Made by a program: the position numbers and the translations under genes. DNA of 64,000 bases. It comes from Colletotrichum lupini. Taxonomy: Eukaryota; Ascomycota; Sordariomycetes; Glomerellales; Glomerellaceae. Positions within the stretch are counted from its first letter, which is position 1; every line of letters starts with the position of its first letter. Where the stretch lies: positions 186,001-250,000 of the forward strand of contig NC_064672.1 of the NCBI RefSeq assembly GCF_023278565.1, given 5' to 3'. Positions 1 to 12,579 of the stretch are shown here, one piece after another. Under the pieces are notes generated by a model, which had not been told where the DNA came from, searched no databases, and saw nothing but the letters and a program-made list of their open reading frames with translations.

Positions 1-1320
1 CGGTTCTTATTTACTTAGTTTTAAATCTACTAAATAAGATTTAAAAATCTATAACTTATATAATTATAATTATTATACTCTTATAAATCTTATATATTTT
101 AAAAAAACTAAGAATATAATTAAGAGCCTTAATTAAGAACTTATTATTTTTAAAAAGTTAACCTTATTATCTCGATCTTTAAAAATATTTAAAAATACTT
201 AAGGATCTATAATAAGTAGCGACCCTAATTAGACTTTATAAGTAATAAAATTAAAAAAGGTTACTAATTAGTATTTAAACGCTATTATTAATAATTAACT
301 TATATACCTAATTAATACCCCTAAGACCTATTAAGTTACGTAATCCTTATTAAATATATTACTATTTAAGTTATTATTATACCTTAGCCCGGCTCTTAAT
401 AAAGCTAGTTTAAATAATTAAGGAGGTAGTTTTTTAAATACTTTAATTAGGGGCGGGAATAGCGCTATTATAGAAATTCTAATTAAACTACTAAGGATCT
501 AGTTAAAATAGGAAGTTATTAAACGTACCCTCTTTAATTATAATTAGATTATATAAAAAAATAGTAAATATTAACGTCGAGGGCTAGCTAAATTTTATTA
601 AAATCTTTTATAATATCGTAATATATATATAAATAAAGCTAATATTAATAAGAGTATAAGGGAATAATAAGTTGATTAGTACGACGACTTAATTATAGAA
701 GCTATATATATCTCTAGCTTATATTCTTTAAATATTATTATTAATAAAAAGAGTTAAAAAGAATTAGGGTAATAAAAGTTAGGATCGGGAGATTATTAAA
801 AAGGAATAGGATAAGAACTAAGTAAAAAAAGTAAAATAAGTAAAATAAGTAAAATAACTAAAAAAAGTAATTATAAAAAAGAAAGGTAAATAAAGGGCTT
901 AAAGTAACTAACTATATATAGTAATTAGGACTAATTTAAAATAATTTCTTTTTATAAAAGATTAAGGGAAAAGAAAATTAGAGGATAATTAAAATAAGGT
1001 AGGGCGATTAGTCCTAGCGGTCCTTTTTAAAACTAATTAAATCTAGGGATTTATAAAAGAGCTAATTAGAATAAAATATAAAAAAAAGGGCCCCGATTAG
1101 AAATAGAAGCTTAATAACGTAGATTTTTATTTTAATTATATATATACTTTTTAAGATTGAATTAGAGCCTTTTTAAAAATTTATTTTTAAATATAATAAT
1201 ATAAGACGATTAGGAAATTTACCCTTTTAATTTAGTTAATACTATTCTTTTTCTCTTAGTCGTAGCTCTGTTAATTAAGACTATATTAACCTAATTAAAA
1301 AAGATATTTTATATTACTTT
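1..1320. repeat. RIP-saturated AT-rich DNA, unclassified
   Basis: This gene-free stretch is almost devoid of CpA and TpG while CpT, CpC and CpG remain, which is what RIP (C to T at CpA on either strand) leaves behind. All frames are broken by stops. I could not assign it to a transposon family. A short tandem run of an agtaaaata-type unit sits near 819-860. It directly abuts the target-site duplication of the first 1.2-kb repeat and was probably older repeat DNA at the time of that insertion. Confidence 0.8.
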
Positions 1321-1335
1321 TATAAGTATTAGTAG

Positions 1336-2447
1336 CCCCCCGACGGAGCAATCCGCTAGGGCCGTACCGTATGTTACGTATTAAAGAAAACTAAGTATAT
1401 TGCGCTCTATACTTAATTACTAATTAAAATAGTAATTAACTAACTCGACTATTATTTTCTTTTTATTAATAGCTCCTAACCTTCCCCCGCTTTTAGTTAT
1501 TTGAAGGGCGAGCTATACTTATTCTAATATATATAAAACCTCTTAGTACTAGCCTATATAAGTAGCTAAATCTTATATTATATATTCCTTTTTATCGAGG
1601 GTTAGGGGGCCCTTTATATATTCCCTTATATTTATAATATAGCCTATATTAAAAGGATTTCTAGCTTTATAAAATATAATTTCTAAACTAGCGTCGATAT
1701 ACTAAATCTTAACGTCCGTATTAGCCTAGTTATTTATAGCGTTTATATTATTACTTAACTAAATTCTATACTACTAAAAAGTACTTTACTAATTTTTAAG
1801 TATATTTATATTAACTACGATAGCTATAGTATTAAGCTAGCCGAGGGCGCCTAGCCCGAAAGGAATAAACTTATTAATAAGTATTTTTAGGTTCTTATTA
1901 AAGTAGTATTTTAACTAGCTAACTTCTTAACTAGTTATTTAACTAGCTATTTAGGTAGTAGTTTATATATTAATAGGTTTATTTAGTAGATTTATTTAGT
2001 AAATTTATTTAGTTTAAATAGAGAGTAGCTTTAGGTAATATTAAAAATAATAAAGATAAAAAGAATCTTTACGAGCTTTAGTATAAATAATAAATATTAG
2101 CCTATTTAGCCCTTTTTTTAAAAACCTCTACGTCGCTATTAAAATTTAAAACCTCTATAGTTAAGGGCCGCTTCTAACTATTATAGCTAACTATTATAGC
2201 TAACTACTATAGCTAACCTCTATTATTAACTTTTTTAACTAGTACCGCTACGTAAAGGGTAGCTTACCTATTCCGAATTATATAGCGGTTTTTATATTGA
2301 AATTATTGTATTATATTAAGTACGTACTTAGGGTATATTACGCGTATTATATAGTTAAAAAGTATACTGTATTATATAATTTCTTTTAAAAGCGTAATCC
2401 CGTTAAGGTCGATCTTTTATGCTTATAAAGCTAGAAAAAAACCACTA
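1336..2447 (+). mobile_element. About 1.1-kb retroposon-like repeat, copy 1
   Basis: This is the first of three related copies in the block (others at 4,886-6,087 and 7,950-9,138). It starts with six C followed by gac(g/a)gagcaatccgc and ends near agaaaaaaaccacta. The 15-bp sequence tataagtattagtag lies immediately outside both ends (1,321-1,335 and 2,448-2,462), so it is a target-site duplication. No coding frame is visible. Near 1,970-2,015 it carries a short array of a tttatttagtaga-type unit. Duplications of 13-15 bp fit target-primed reverse transcription rather than an LTR or cut-and-paste element, but I see no long poly-A tail and cannot name the family. Confidence 0.8.
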
Positions 2448-2462
2448 TATAAGTATTAGTAG

Positions 2463-4356
2463 TTTTTTTAAAGTACCGTACTACGAGAGTCCCTTATACC
2501 CTATACGTTTTAAATATATAAAAGTTATATTAGCTTTTATATAAAACATTTCCTCCTTATATACCCCCAGTCCTTTTTTATACTTATTATAATTATTTAT
2601 AACTAACTTCTTATTACGTTACTTACTTCTATACCCTAAGTTATTAACTTAATAATCGTTCTAGTTCTTATACCCCCTATTACTTTTATTATTCTTAGTT
2701 TTATAAACTTTAAAGCGTATAAAGCGCGTTTCTTAGTATATATACTAACCCTCCTCTTTAATAACGCTATATTCTTAATAATTACGTACTTTATAAACTA
2801 AGAATTTAAATAATAAATATAAGCCTAGGTTTTTATTTTTATATATATATATTTTATAAAATAAGGTTATTTTAAGAATTTAAGCCTTTAGGCTATAAAA
2901 AGTTTTTATTTTATTTATTTTAAACTTCTAGGCCGTACTCTAAGTTCTATTTATTACTTATTTTTAAGTATTAAGCTTTTTTAAACATAGCCTAAATTAA
3001 TTATTTTTAATTATTTTAACTATTTATAATAGCTTTTTACGTATTATAGAGGTTAAGAAGTATATAAAAATATTTAAACTTAGCTTATAAAAAGTTTTTA
3101 ATAAGTTTATTTATTAATATATTTTTTATTAATATATAAATAACCTCGAAATTACTTTTAGTATATTCTTATCTTAGCTATATATTTTATATATTAATAT
3201 AATAAAATTAAGTAGCTTTTCTTTTTCTTTTTTTTATAATAACTTAAATTATTTATTAATTATCGTAGTTAATTAACTATACTTTTCTTAAGTTAAGGAT
3301 AATATTTTTAAAAAAGCGCTTTAAAACTATAGTCTCTTTTATAATTTCTTTAAAATAAAAAAGCTTAGTTTTAGTAATTAACATTATAACCGTTACTTAG
3401 TATACTAATTTTTATTAAATTAGGCCGCTAAAAAAGAATATCATATATCCCTAAAATAATCGTCGTATTACCTCGTTATTTATAAAACTAATATTTTCAG
3501 TTAGAAATAATAATTACGTACTTAATATACTACTATAATAGAGCGTAAAATATCTTATTATATAAAAATATTAAATATAATAATTAATTATTTTAATATA
3601 AGTTATACTTAGGTCAGTTAATATAATAATTATAAATAAATAAAAGTAACGTCTAGTTTAATTATAATAGCTATATAGAGCATACTCCCGACCTTTTTTT
3701 AATAGCTCTTTATTTATTTTTTTATTACTTACCTCTCGTTTAGTTTAAACTCTTTTTAAAAAAAAAGGGTAGCTAAATATAATAAATTAATAAAGTCGAA
3801 GCGCTTAGTAACTCGCTTAATATATACGTCGTAAATAAAATAAACTTTATAAATAATACGGTTTTATAAAATCCGCACTTTAAAAAAGTAATTCATCGGT
3901 CTATTCTCTTTAAAATTAATATATTTTTTTATATTATTAACGATCCCCTAAGCCGCTTTTTAATTATTTTAATAATATAAAATAATAAAGTCGTTAGTAT
4001 AAAATACTAATATTACTTTCCTATTTATAGTTTAGTAAATATAGATCTTTTCATAATTATATATTATATTTATATTATAAAATATAAAAGTAAAAGTTTA
4101 GAACTAGAGAATTAGTAAGTCTTAGAGGCTATATAGAGTATATTAGAGCTTATTTATTTTATTAATAACTTTATATCCCTCTAAGAGTTTAATAATTACT
4201 AGCTTCTCGCTCTTAAAAAGCGCGTTAAGGAATATATTAATAATATTATATTAGTTTATTTTAAAGTTAAATTAGGTAGTTATTGCTATTATAAGCTTAA
4301 AGGCCTTTATAATAAGCGTCGAAGCGTACGTATTTTATAAGGGGTTAAGTAGTTAT
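2463..4356. repeat. RIP-mutated repeat DNA, possible retrotransposon relic
   Basis: This gene-free, CpA-depleted DNA lies between copy 1 of the 1.2-kb repeat and the Gypsy element. On the minus strand around 3,100-3,350 there are protein-like stretches that could be a decayed pol domain, but they are too weak for me to classify. Since the Gypsy element at 4,362-14,677 was inserted into pre-existing DNA, this segment and the one after 14,682 were adjacent before that insertion and may belong to one older element. Confidence 0.5.
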
Positions 4357-4885
4357 ATATTTATTACGACTTAATATATATAACTAAAACTAAGGCCCGC
4401 CCCACAGGCCTATAATAGCTACGGCATACTATATATATAAGAATATAAGAATATAGAATAACTTTAATAAAATAAAAGAATTACGGATAAGTTATATATA
4501 AATAAAAAATAATAATTACGTAATAAAGTAATTACTATAATTACTTTAAATAATCGCTTACTAATATTTACTAAATAATTACTTAACGAATAAAAGTAAT
4601 TATTAATAAAAAATATATTTATAAACGGACTTATATATAATATAAACTTAAGCTAGGCTTAAAAATAGACTTCCTTTAGCTTTTTTAATAATTAACTTAA
4701 TATTAAATTTTATAATCGCTTTTAGCTATTTTTATTAAAAACCTTTTTTAATAAAACTATAATTAATTACTAAAGCCTTACTTATTTTATAATTTATAAA
4801 TATAGCTTTAGAGAAGCTATTTATAATTACGATACTATTTACTTAGTACTTATAGCCTTAACTTCTATTAATATACTTATTATAA

Positions 4886-6087
4886 CCCCCCTAACAGAGC
4901 AATCCGCCGGGGCCGTACCGTGTATTATATATTAGGGAAAACTAAGTATAATACGCTCTATACCTAATTACTAAATAAAATAGCTCCTAACCTTTTACTA
5001 CCCGCTTATAGGGCGAGCTTTATTTACTCTAATATATATATAACCTCTTAATACTAGCTTATATAAGTAGCTAAGTTTAGTATAATTTATTCTTTTATAT
5101 AAGTATTATTATTACCCGGGGGGTCCCGTAAGAGCTATTTAAAGTACTAGCTTATTATTCTAACCTTATATACCTCCGGCCCGTTTATTATAACTATTAT
5201 AACTAAGTTAATATTAATATATTAAATCTTAATATTTATATTAGCCTAGCTATTTATAGCGTTCGTATTATTACCTAGCTAAATTCCGTACTATTAAAAA
5301 GTACTTTACTAATCCTTAAGTATATTTATATTAATTATAATAATTATAATATTAAGCTAGCTAAGGGCGCCTAGCCCAAGAGGAGTAGACTTATTAACGG
5401 GTATTTTTAAGTTCTTATTAAAGTAATATTTTAACTAGCTAACTTCTTAACTAGTTATTTAATTAGCTATTTAAGTAGTAGTTTATATATTAATAAGTTT
5501 ATTTAGTAGATTTATTTAGTAGATTTATTTAGTAAATTTACTTAATAGATTTATTTAGTAAATTTGTTCAGTAAATCTATTTAGTAGATTTATTTGATAA
5601 ATCTATTTAGTAAATTTGTTTAGTAAATTTATTTAGTAGATTTATTTAGTTTAAATAGAGAGTAGCTTTAAGTAATATTAAAAACAATAAGGATAAAAAA
5701 AGTCTTTACGAGCTCTAAAGAGTAGTAAATATTAGCCTATTTAGCCCTTTTTTTAAAAACCTCTACGTTACTATTAAAGTTTAGAACCTTTATAATTAAA
5801 AAAGGCCGCCTTTAACTATTATAGCTAACTATTACGGCTAATTATTATAGCCGACCTCTACTATTAACCTTTTTAACTAGCGCCGCTACGTAAAGGGTAG
5901 CTTACTTATCCTAAATTAAATAATAGTTTTTATATTAAAATTATTATATTACGTTAAGTACGTACTTAGGATATATTGCGCGTATTATATAATTAAAAAG
6001 TATATTATATTATATAATTTCCTTTAAAAGCGTAATCCCGTTAAGGTCGATCTTTTATACCTATAAAGCCGGAAAAAAAACCACTAC
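4886..6087 (+). mobile_element. 1.2-kb retroposon-like repeat, copy 2
   Basis: It has the same 5' end (six C, then taacagagcaatccgccggg) and 3' end (ggaaaaaaaaccactac) as the other copies. It sits inside the 5' LTR of the Gypsy element, flanked by atacttattataa (4,873-4,885) and atacttataataa (6,088-6,100), one mismatch apart. The intact 3' LTR has the undivided site atacttattataactagc at about 14,649, which directly confirms both ends. It contains the longest version of the internal tandem array (about 5,505-5,645, units like tttatttagtaga). No open reading frame is visible. Confidence 0.88.
5505..5645 (+). repeat. Variable tandem array inside repeat copy 2
   Basis: About ten or more units of roughly 12-13 bp (tttatttagtaga / tttatttagtaaa) follow one another. 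The same position in copies 1 (about 1,970-2,015) and 3 (about 8,636-8,705) has only a few units, so array length explains much of the size difference between copies. Confidence 0.85.
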
Positions 6088-7949
6088 ATACTTATAATAA
6101 CTAGCTAGCTATAATACTTTAATTACTCTTATTTAATAAGTTTATTTTATAAAAGCTAACTAAATAATACGAATATATTAACTATTAGTAATAATAACAT
6201 AGTATAGCTTAATAAAATAACTATACTTATTATTTAATAATTATATAATATAATATTTAAATTTAAAAATAAGGATAAGTAGCTTTATACTTAGCTTATA
6301 ACGCCCTAACCTCCCTTAGTATTTAGAACTAAGTACTCTAAACTAAAACCTTATAACGGGTCCCTAAATACTTTTTAAGGATTTTTTATTTAAACTAAGG
6401 CTTATTTATATTACTACGGGACCTCCGTAATATTACTAAAAAAGAATAACTTCGATAAAAAAGGACCTTAAATATTATAATTATAATAAGCTAGGATATA
6501 TAGCTAAAGACTACTAATAACCTAAGCGTATTTAATACTAACTTATTTTAAAAAAGCGAGCTAATATTATAAATAAAAAAGTTCCCTATAAATAACTCTT
6601 ATAAATAGCTTATTATAACGATAGCTACTTTACTTATTAAAATAATAAAAAATAAATAGAATAGTACCCTAGATAACTTAAGAATAATAAATAATTTACC
6701 TTATTACTTATTAAAACTCTAGTAGTAGTAATAAAAAGGAATACCCGCTTATTAACCCTATACTCTTAAACAGAATAATATTAAATACCTTACTATACTT
6801 TTTTAAATTTATAAAAGTATAAAAGAAAAGGGTAAAACGGACCCTATTATAAAAAATATACTTAACTTCTTTAAAGGACGAATTAAGTAAAGACTCTTAA
6901 CTAATATAAAAAAGTAGCTCCTTAAGTTTACAAAAAGAGGACTTAATATAAAAAAAATTATAAATAGCCTCATATATATAGTATAATAAAATAAAATAAA
7001 TTAAAAATAACTTATTAAGTTCTAAAAAAAACTCGATTTAAATAAAATACTAACTAAGTCTATTTATATAATACGATGAGTAAACGTTAATAAGAAATTT
7101 ATTTATAAAGTTAAAGAATAGCTTAAGGACCTCGTATATAAAAATAAAATCGAAGTATTTAAAAAACCGACTCTTAACTTCGGAATTACTAATAATAAAA
7201 AATCGACTTTAAAATTAAAAAAGAAAATATTAAAATAAGAACTAGTTCTTTTTATTTTAATAAAATAGAATTATTTTATAATTTAGATAAACCTTATAAC
7301 GTTACTTAATAATATACTTAAATAAAGATCGATTATAAAGTACTACTTAGTATTAATAATACTAATTTTAGAAAGAATAATAATAAATTATAGTATAAAT
7401 ATATTTACTTATTTAAAGATAATTAAATTATTCAGTTCTATAGAACTAAAGAATATAAAAAAGTTATAATAACCCCTTATATAAATAAAAATTACTCTTT
7501 ATTTAACCCTAAGGACCCCTTTTATAAAGAATTATTTTAAGTAGAATACCTAGATAATAAATACTTTTAGTATTTTATATCTAAATAAAATAGTCGTTTT
7601 TATTTATAAAAACGTAATAATAAAATTATTAAGAATATTTATATAAAAGATTAATTACTTAGTTAAACGTTACTAAGTTTTAATAATAATAATAGAGCTA
7701 TATTCGGTCTAGACCCTAACTTTTTTATAAAGTATTTTAATAGCGAATATATAAAATAGGAAGACTATAAATATACCTAATACTATATTTATTATATTAA
7801 AAAAACTAAGACTTGGAAAGAGTATTAAAAGAAATACGAATAAGAAACTTATTTAAAGAAATAATAATAAAAAACTAAGAAAGCTAATTATAAAAAAATA
7901 ACGAGAGGTAAAAATAAAAAAGAAGTTCTTATATATAACTATATAACGT

Positions 7950-9138
7950 CCCCCCGACAGAGCAATCCGCCGGGGCCGTACCGTGTATTACGTATTAAGG
8001 AAAACTAAGTATATTGCGCTCTATACCTAACTACTAATTAAAATTAACCGACTTAACCGTTATCTTCTTTTTATTAATAGCTCCTAACCTTTTACCGCCC
8101 GCTTATAGGGCGAGCTTTACTTATTCTAATATATATAAGACCTCCTAATACTAGCCCGCGTAGGCAGCTAGGTCTAGTATAATTTATTTTTTTATATAAG
8201 TATTATTATTACCTAGGGGGTCCCGTAAAAGCCGTTTAAAACGCTAGCTTATCGCCCTAACCTTATATACCTCCGGCCCGTTTATCGTAGCTATTATAAC
8301 TAAGCTAGCGTTAATATACTAAATCTTAATATCCGTACTAGCCTAGCTATTTACAGCGCTTATAATATTACCTAACTAAATTCCGTACTATTAAAAAGTA
8401 CTTCGCTACTTCTTAGGTATACTTATATTAGTTACGATAGCTATAGCGTCGAGCTAGCCAAAGAGGGCGCCTAGCCCGAGAGGGGTAGACTTATCGACGG
8501 GTATCTTTAGTTCTAGCCTATTAATTATTAACTATATACTAAGAGAGTAAGTTCTCGTTAAAGTAGTATTTTAACTAGCTAACCTCTTAACTAGTTATTT
8601 AACTAGCTATCTAGGTAGTGGTTTATATATTAATAAGTTTATTTAGCAAATTTGTTTAGTAGATTTGTTTAGTAAATTTGTTTAGTAAATTTATTTAGTT
8701 TAAATAGAGAGTAGCTTTGGGTGATATTAGAAGCGATAAGGATAAAAGAAATCTTTACGAGCTCTAAAGAGCAGTAGATATTAGCCTATTTAGCCCTTTT
8801 TTTAGAAACCTCTACGTCGCTATTAAAATTTAGAACCTCTGTAGTTAAGGAAGGCCGCCTCTAACTATTACGGCCGACTATAGCGGCCGACTATTACGGC
8901 TAACTATTATAGCCGACCTCTACCGTTAACCTTTCTAGCCGGCGCCGCCGCCTTACCTATCCCGAATTAAATAGCGGTTTTCGTATTGAAATTACTATAT
9001 TACGTTAAGCGCGTACTTAGGATATATTGCGCGTATTATATAGTTAAAAAGTATATTATATCGTGTGCTTTCTTTTAAAAGCGTAATCCCGTTAAGGTCG
9101 ATCTTTTGTACTTATAAAGCCGGAAAAAAAACCACTAC
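7950..9138 (+). mobile_element. 1.2-kb retroposon-like repeat, copy 3
   Basis: This copy lies inside the Gypsy coding region between the gag relic and the protease/RT region. It begins with six C then gacagagcaatccgccgggg and ends ggaaaaaaaaccactac. The 15-bp sequence ataactatataacgt flanks it on both sides (7,935-7,949 and 9,139-9,153) without mismatch. It retains more C and G than its surroundings, so it may have been exposed to less RIP or inserted later. No reading frame is visible. Confidence 0.88.
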
Positions 9139-11534
9139 ATAACTATATAACGTAATAACGTATATTTATAAGTTAACTTTAATATTTATAAACGAATATT
9201 AGACGCTATTATTAATAGTAGTATATAAAAAACCTATATTTTATTAAGAATAATAAATAAACTTAACTTATTATAAGTATATAAAAATAAACTATATTAA
9301 TTATAAATAGTAAAACGAGAACGAGTTAATTATAATTATAAATATATTAATTAAGAAACCGTATACCCCTCGATATATATTAATAATTAATAAAAGTAAT
9401 TATAATATAATATTATAGAAATTAAAAATATTCATATTATCCTAAGACTTTCGTAATTATAAAAGTATAACTTATAAATAGATTAAACTATTAACTAAAT
9501 CCTTTAAAAGAATCTAATTACTAAACGACTTAAAAAGAAAAAAGGTCTAAATAGATTTTTAAGAATTCCTAAAAAACGAGAATAAATATAATATATAGTT
9601 TTTATTAAGATAATAAAAAGCTTTAGGAAGTTTATAATTAATATTAATAATTAAGGATCGTAATAACTCTAAACTATACTTAAAAAGTACTAGATATATA
9701 TAAAACTATTTATAAAACCTAAAAAAATAAAATTATTAAAATATAATAATTAAGATATAAAAATCGAATTTAAAAAAAGAATATAACCTGGGTTCTATTT
9801 AATATACTTAATAAATTAAAAAAAATAAAAGTACCTTAACGAATATATTAATAAAAAACTTAAAAGAGGATATATTTAACTATCGAATTCTCTTACTAAA
9901 TTCCCCTTATTCTTTATACTAAAAAAGGGTAAAAAATTAAAACTTATTATTAAATATAAAAGACTTAACGAAATTATAAAAAAGAATTATTACTCCTTAC
10001 TACTTATTACTAAGCTTAGAGATTTATTTTATAAAGCTAACTAGTTTATTACTATAAATTTTAAAAAAGTATTTAACTAAATTCGGATTAAAAGAAAAGA
10101 TAAATAAAAAACGGTATTCTAAACTTATAAAAGACTTTTTAAGTATCTTATTATACCCTTTAAACTTATTAATATTCTAATAACTTTTAAATAATAATTA
10201 ATTACTTACTTTAGAAGTACGTTAATATTTTTATTATTATTTATATTAATAATATTCTTATCTTCTCCCCCGACTTTAAAATATATAAAAGATATATTTA
10301 TATAATATTTTAAAAGGTCTAAAATACTAAGCTATATACCGAACCCTTTAAGTACGAATTCTATATATAAAAAATAAACTTTTTTAAATATACTATTATA
10401 CTAAGATAAATTTATATATAAGTATTAAAAATAAAAATAATTAGGGACTAGCTTATATTATAAAACGTTAAGGACGTATAAGGATTCTTAGAATTTGTTA
10501 ATTTTTATTAATAATTTTTTAAAAACTATATTAATATAATTAGACCCTTTAATAACTTAATATAAAGAAATACCCCCTTCGTTTAAAATCCTAAATATAA
10601 AGAAGTATTTATTAAAATTAAAAATATAATCGTTTTTAAACTAGTTATTATGATCCCGGACCTCGAAAACTTTTTAAAATCGAGATTAATATTTTAAACT
10701 TTATTATAAGAGCGGTCTTAGGATAATAAAATAAATAAAAAAAGCTTTATTTATATTATTTCTATTTTAAAGTATTTTATAAAATAAAATAAAATTAATA
10801 AATCTATAATAAGGAACTAATAGTAATTATTAAAGTATTTTAGAAATAGAGATTATAGTTATTTAGAACTAAGTACGAAGTTATAATTTATATAAATTAT
10901 AAAAACTTTATAAACTTTATAATAAATAAAAATCTAAATAAATAATAAATTAAATAAAGCGAATTCCTATTTAAGTATAATTTCTAGATTATTTATTAAA
11001 AAGGTTTAAAAATAGTAAAATAAACGCTCTTAATAAAAACCCTAACTATAAAGTCGTAGTTTTTAAAAAAATATAAGTTATTTTTAAGTAGGAAAAAGAT
11101 AGTAGCTTTATATTAATTACGAAGCTCTTTATAATAATTAAAAAGATTAATACTAATTTAACTAAAAAGATAACCCCTAAGCTTATTATAAAAATTTATA
11201 ACGTATTAGTATATAGCTACTAAAAGATTATTAAAATATAAAAATAGATTTATTAATATTATAATAAATCCGCTATACGTATTAAAATTATAAAAATAAT
11301 TAAGGACTGCGTAACTTATAAAAAAAGCAAAAATAGCCTATATAAGCTTTATAATAAGCTATAACTATTATAATTACTAATAAAAGTATAATAGTTAATT
11401 ATATAGGACTTTATTATTAAACTATTAAAGTCTAAAGAACTATTTATTAAAATATAGTATAATAGTATTTTAGTTATAATCGATTAACTTACTAAGTTTA
11501 TATACTTTATTCTTTATAAAATATTAAGTACTAT

Positions 11535-12579
11535 TTGTTTTTTTGTTTTTTTATTCTGCCTTTACTAGTTACTCGGGCAGTTCTTAATATTAATTATATA
11601 GTATTAATATATAGTATTAATAGATACTCCTATTATCTCGATAGACTATTTCTTTTAGATTTTTTAACTTTTTAACTTTCCCTCTTATAAAGTTTATAAC
11701 TATAAATTATTAATAGCGATATTAGGTACCCGACGCTACTACCTTATAAGCTACTTACTTAGCTAAGTTTACTACTCTTTAAGTAATAGTAGCTTATAAT
11801 AGTATAGTATTAAAAATACCCTCGTTACTATTATTAAGAATAATACCGACCTTCTTATTACTAATATACGCTTTTAACTTTAACTCGTATATATATATAT
11901 ACATTCGTTACCTCGTTTCCTTTATTAAAATCGAAAAACGCTTCCCTTACTATTTATTACTATTACCCTATTACTATCGCCCTATTGCTATTGCCCTATT
12001 ACTATTGCCCTATTACTATCGCTATTACTATCGCTATTAAATTATTTACTTATTTATTAAAATACCGAGACGCGTAGTTATTATCGACCCCTAGGGCTTT
12101 TTTAATAACTAGAAGTTCGATCTTATAAGTATTATACTAAAGGACCCCGAACTATAGTATAGCCGTCTTAAAGAATATAGATTAAATATTATTAACTTAA
12201 AAATCGGAAAAATATATATTAATATAGCTATTACCCTAATAAGTACCTAGCTTATATAATATAGTAGCCTTAAAATACCTAATTAACTCTAGAGTATTAT
12301 TAATATTTTAAAAACGTAGCGTAAGAGTAGGTTAAGAAAGACTAAAAGGGATATTTTAAAGTTATTAAATAAAGTAGAAAGTAGGGGGTAGTTTTTAGCT
12401 ATTCAGAGGGTAATTAATATATTACAGCGGGATCGTTAGTATTTAGTAATAGCTACGGCTAGCTATTATTAATTATAAAGTTTATTATATAATAAAAATA
12501 CTTAATATTAACCCTAATAAACTAGCTTACTTATAAAGGCGAAGATAGCCCCTAATAAGGCGGACCGGACCCTAAAGGG
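11535..12579 (-). mobile_element. 1,045-bp retroposon-like insert with A-rich tail
   Basis: The Gypsy integrase frame stops at about 11,520 and resumes at about 12,594. The intervening DNA is flanked by atattaagtactat (11,521-11,534) and atattaagtattat (12,580-12,593), a 14-bp duplication with one transition. Read on the minus strand, the insert ends in an A-rich tail (aataaaaaaacaaaaaaac), so it was probably made by target-primed reverse transcription in minus orientation. It is unrelated by eye to the 1.2-kb repeat. A tandem run of ccctattactatcg-like units lies at about 11,960-12,040. No RT domain is recognisable, so it is either a SINE-like element or a 5'-truncated LINE. Confidence 0.82.

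Larger units (their letters stand above)
4362..6116 (+). repeat. 5' LTR of the Gypsy element, split by a 1.2-kb repeat
   Basis: The sequence from 4,362 matches the 3' LTR from 14,138 (tattacgac followed by taatatatataactaaaact) up to about 4,885 and again from about 6,088 to 6,116. Differences between the LTRs are almost all transitions, as expected from RIP. The LTR begins TA and ends ATA, consistent with an original TG...CA altered by RIP. The interruption is copy 2 of the 1.2-kb repeat. Confidence 0.88.

Noticed and set aside
1336..2447. Solo LTR interpretation of the 1.2-kb repeat
   Set aside because: Target duplications of 13-15 bp do not fit the 4-6 bp of LTR elements, and the ends are not TG/CA-type.
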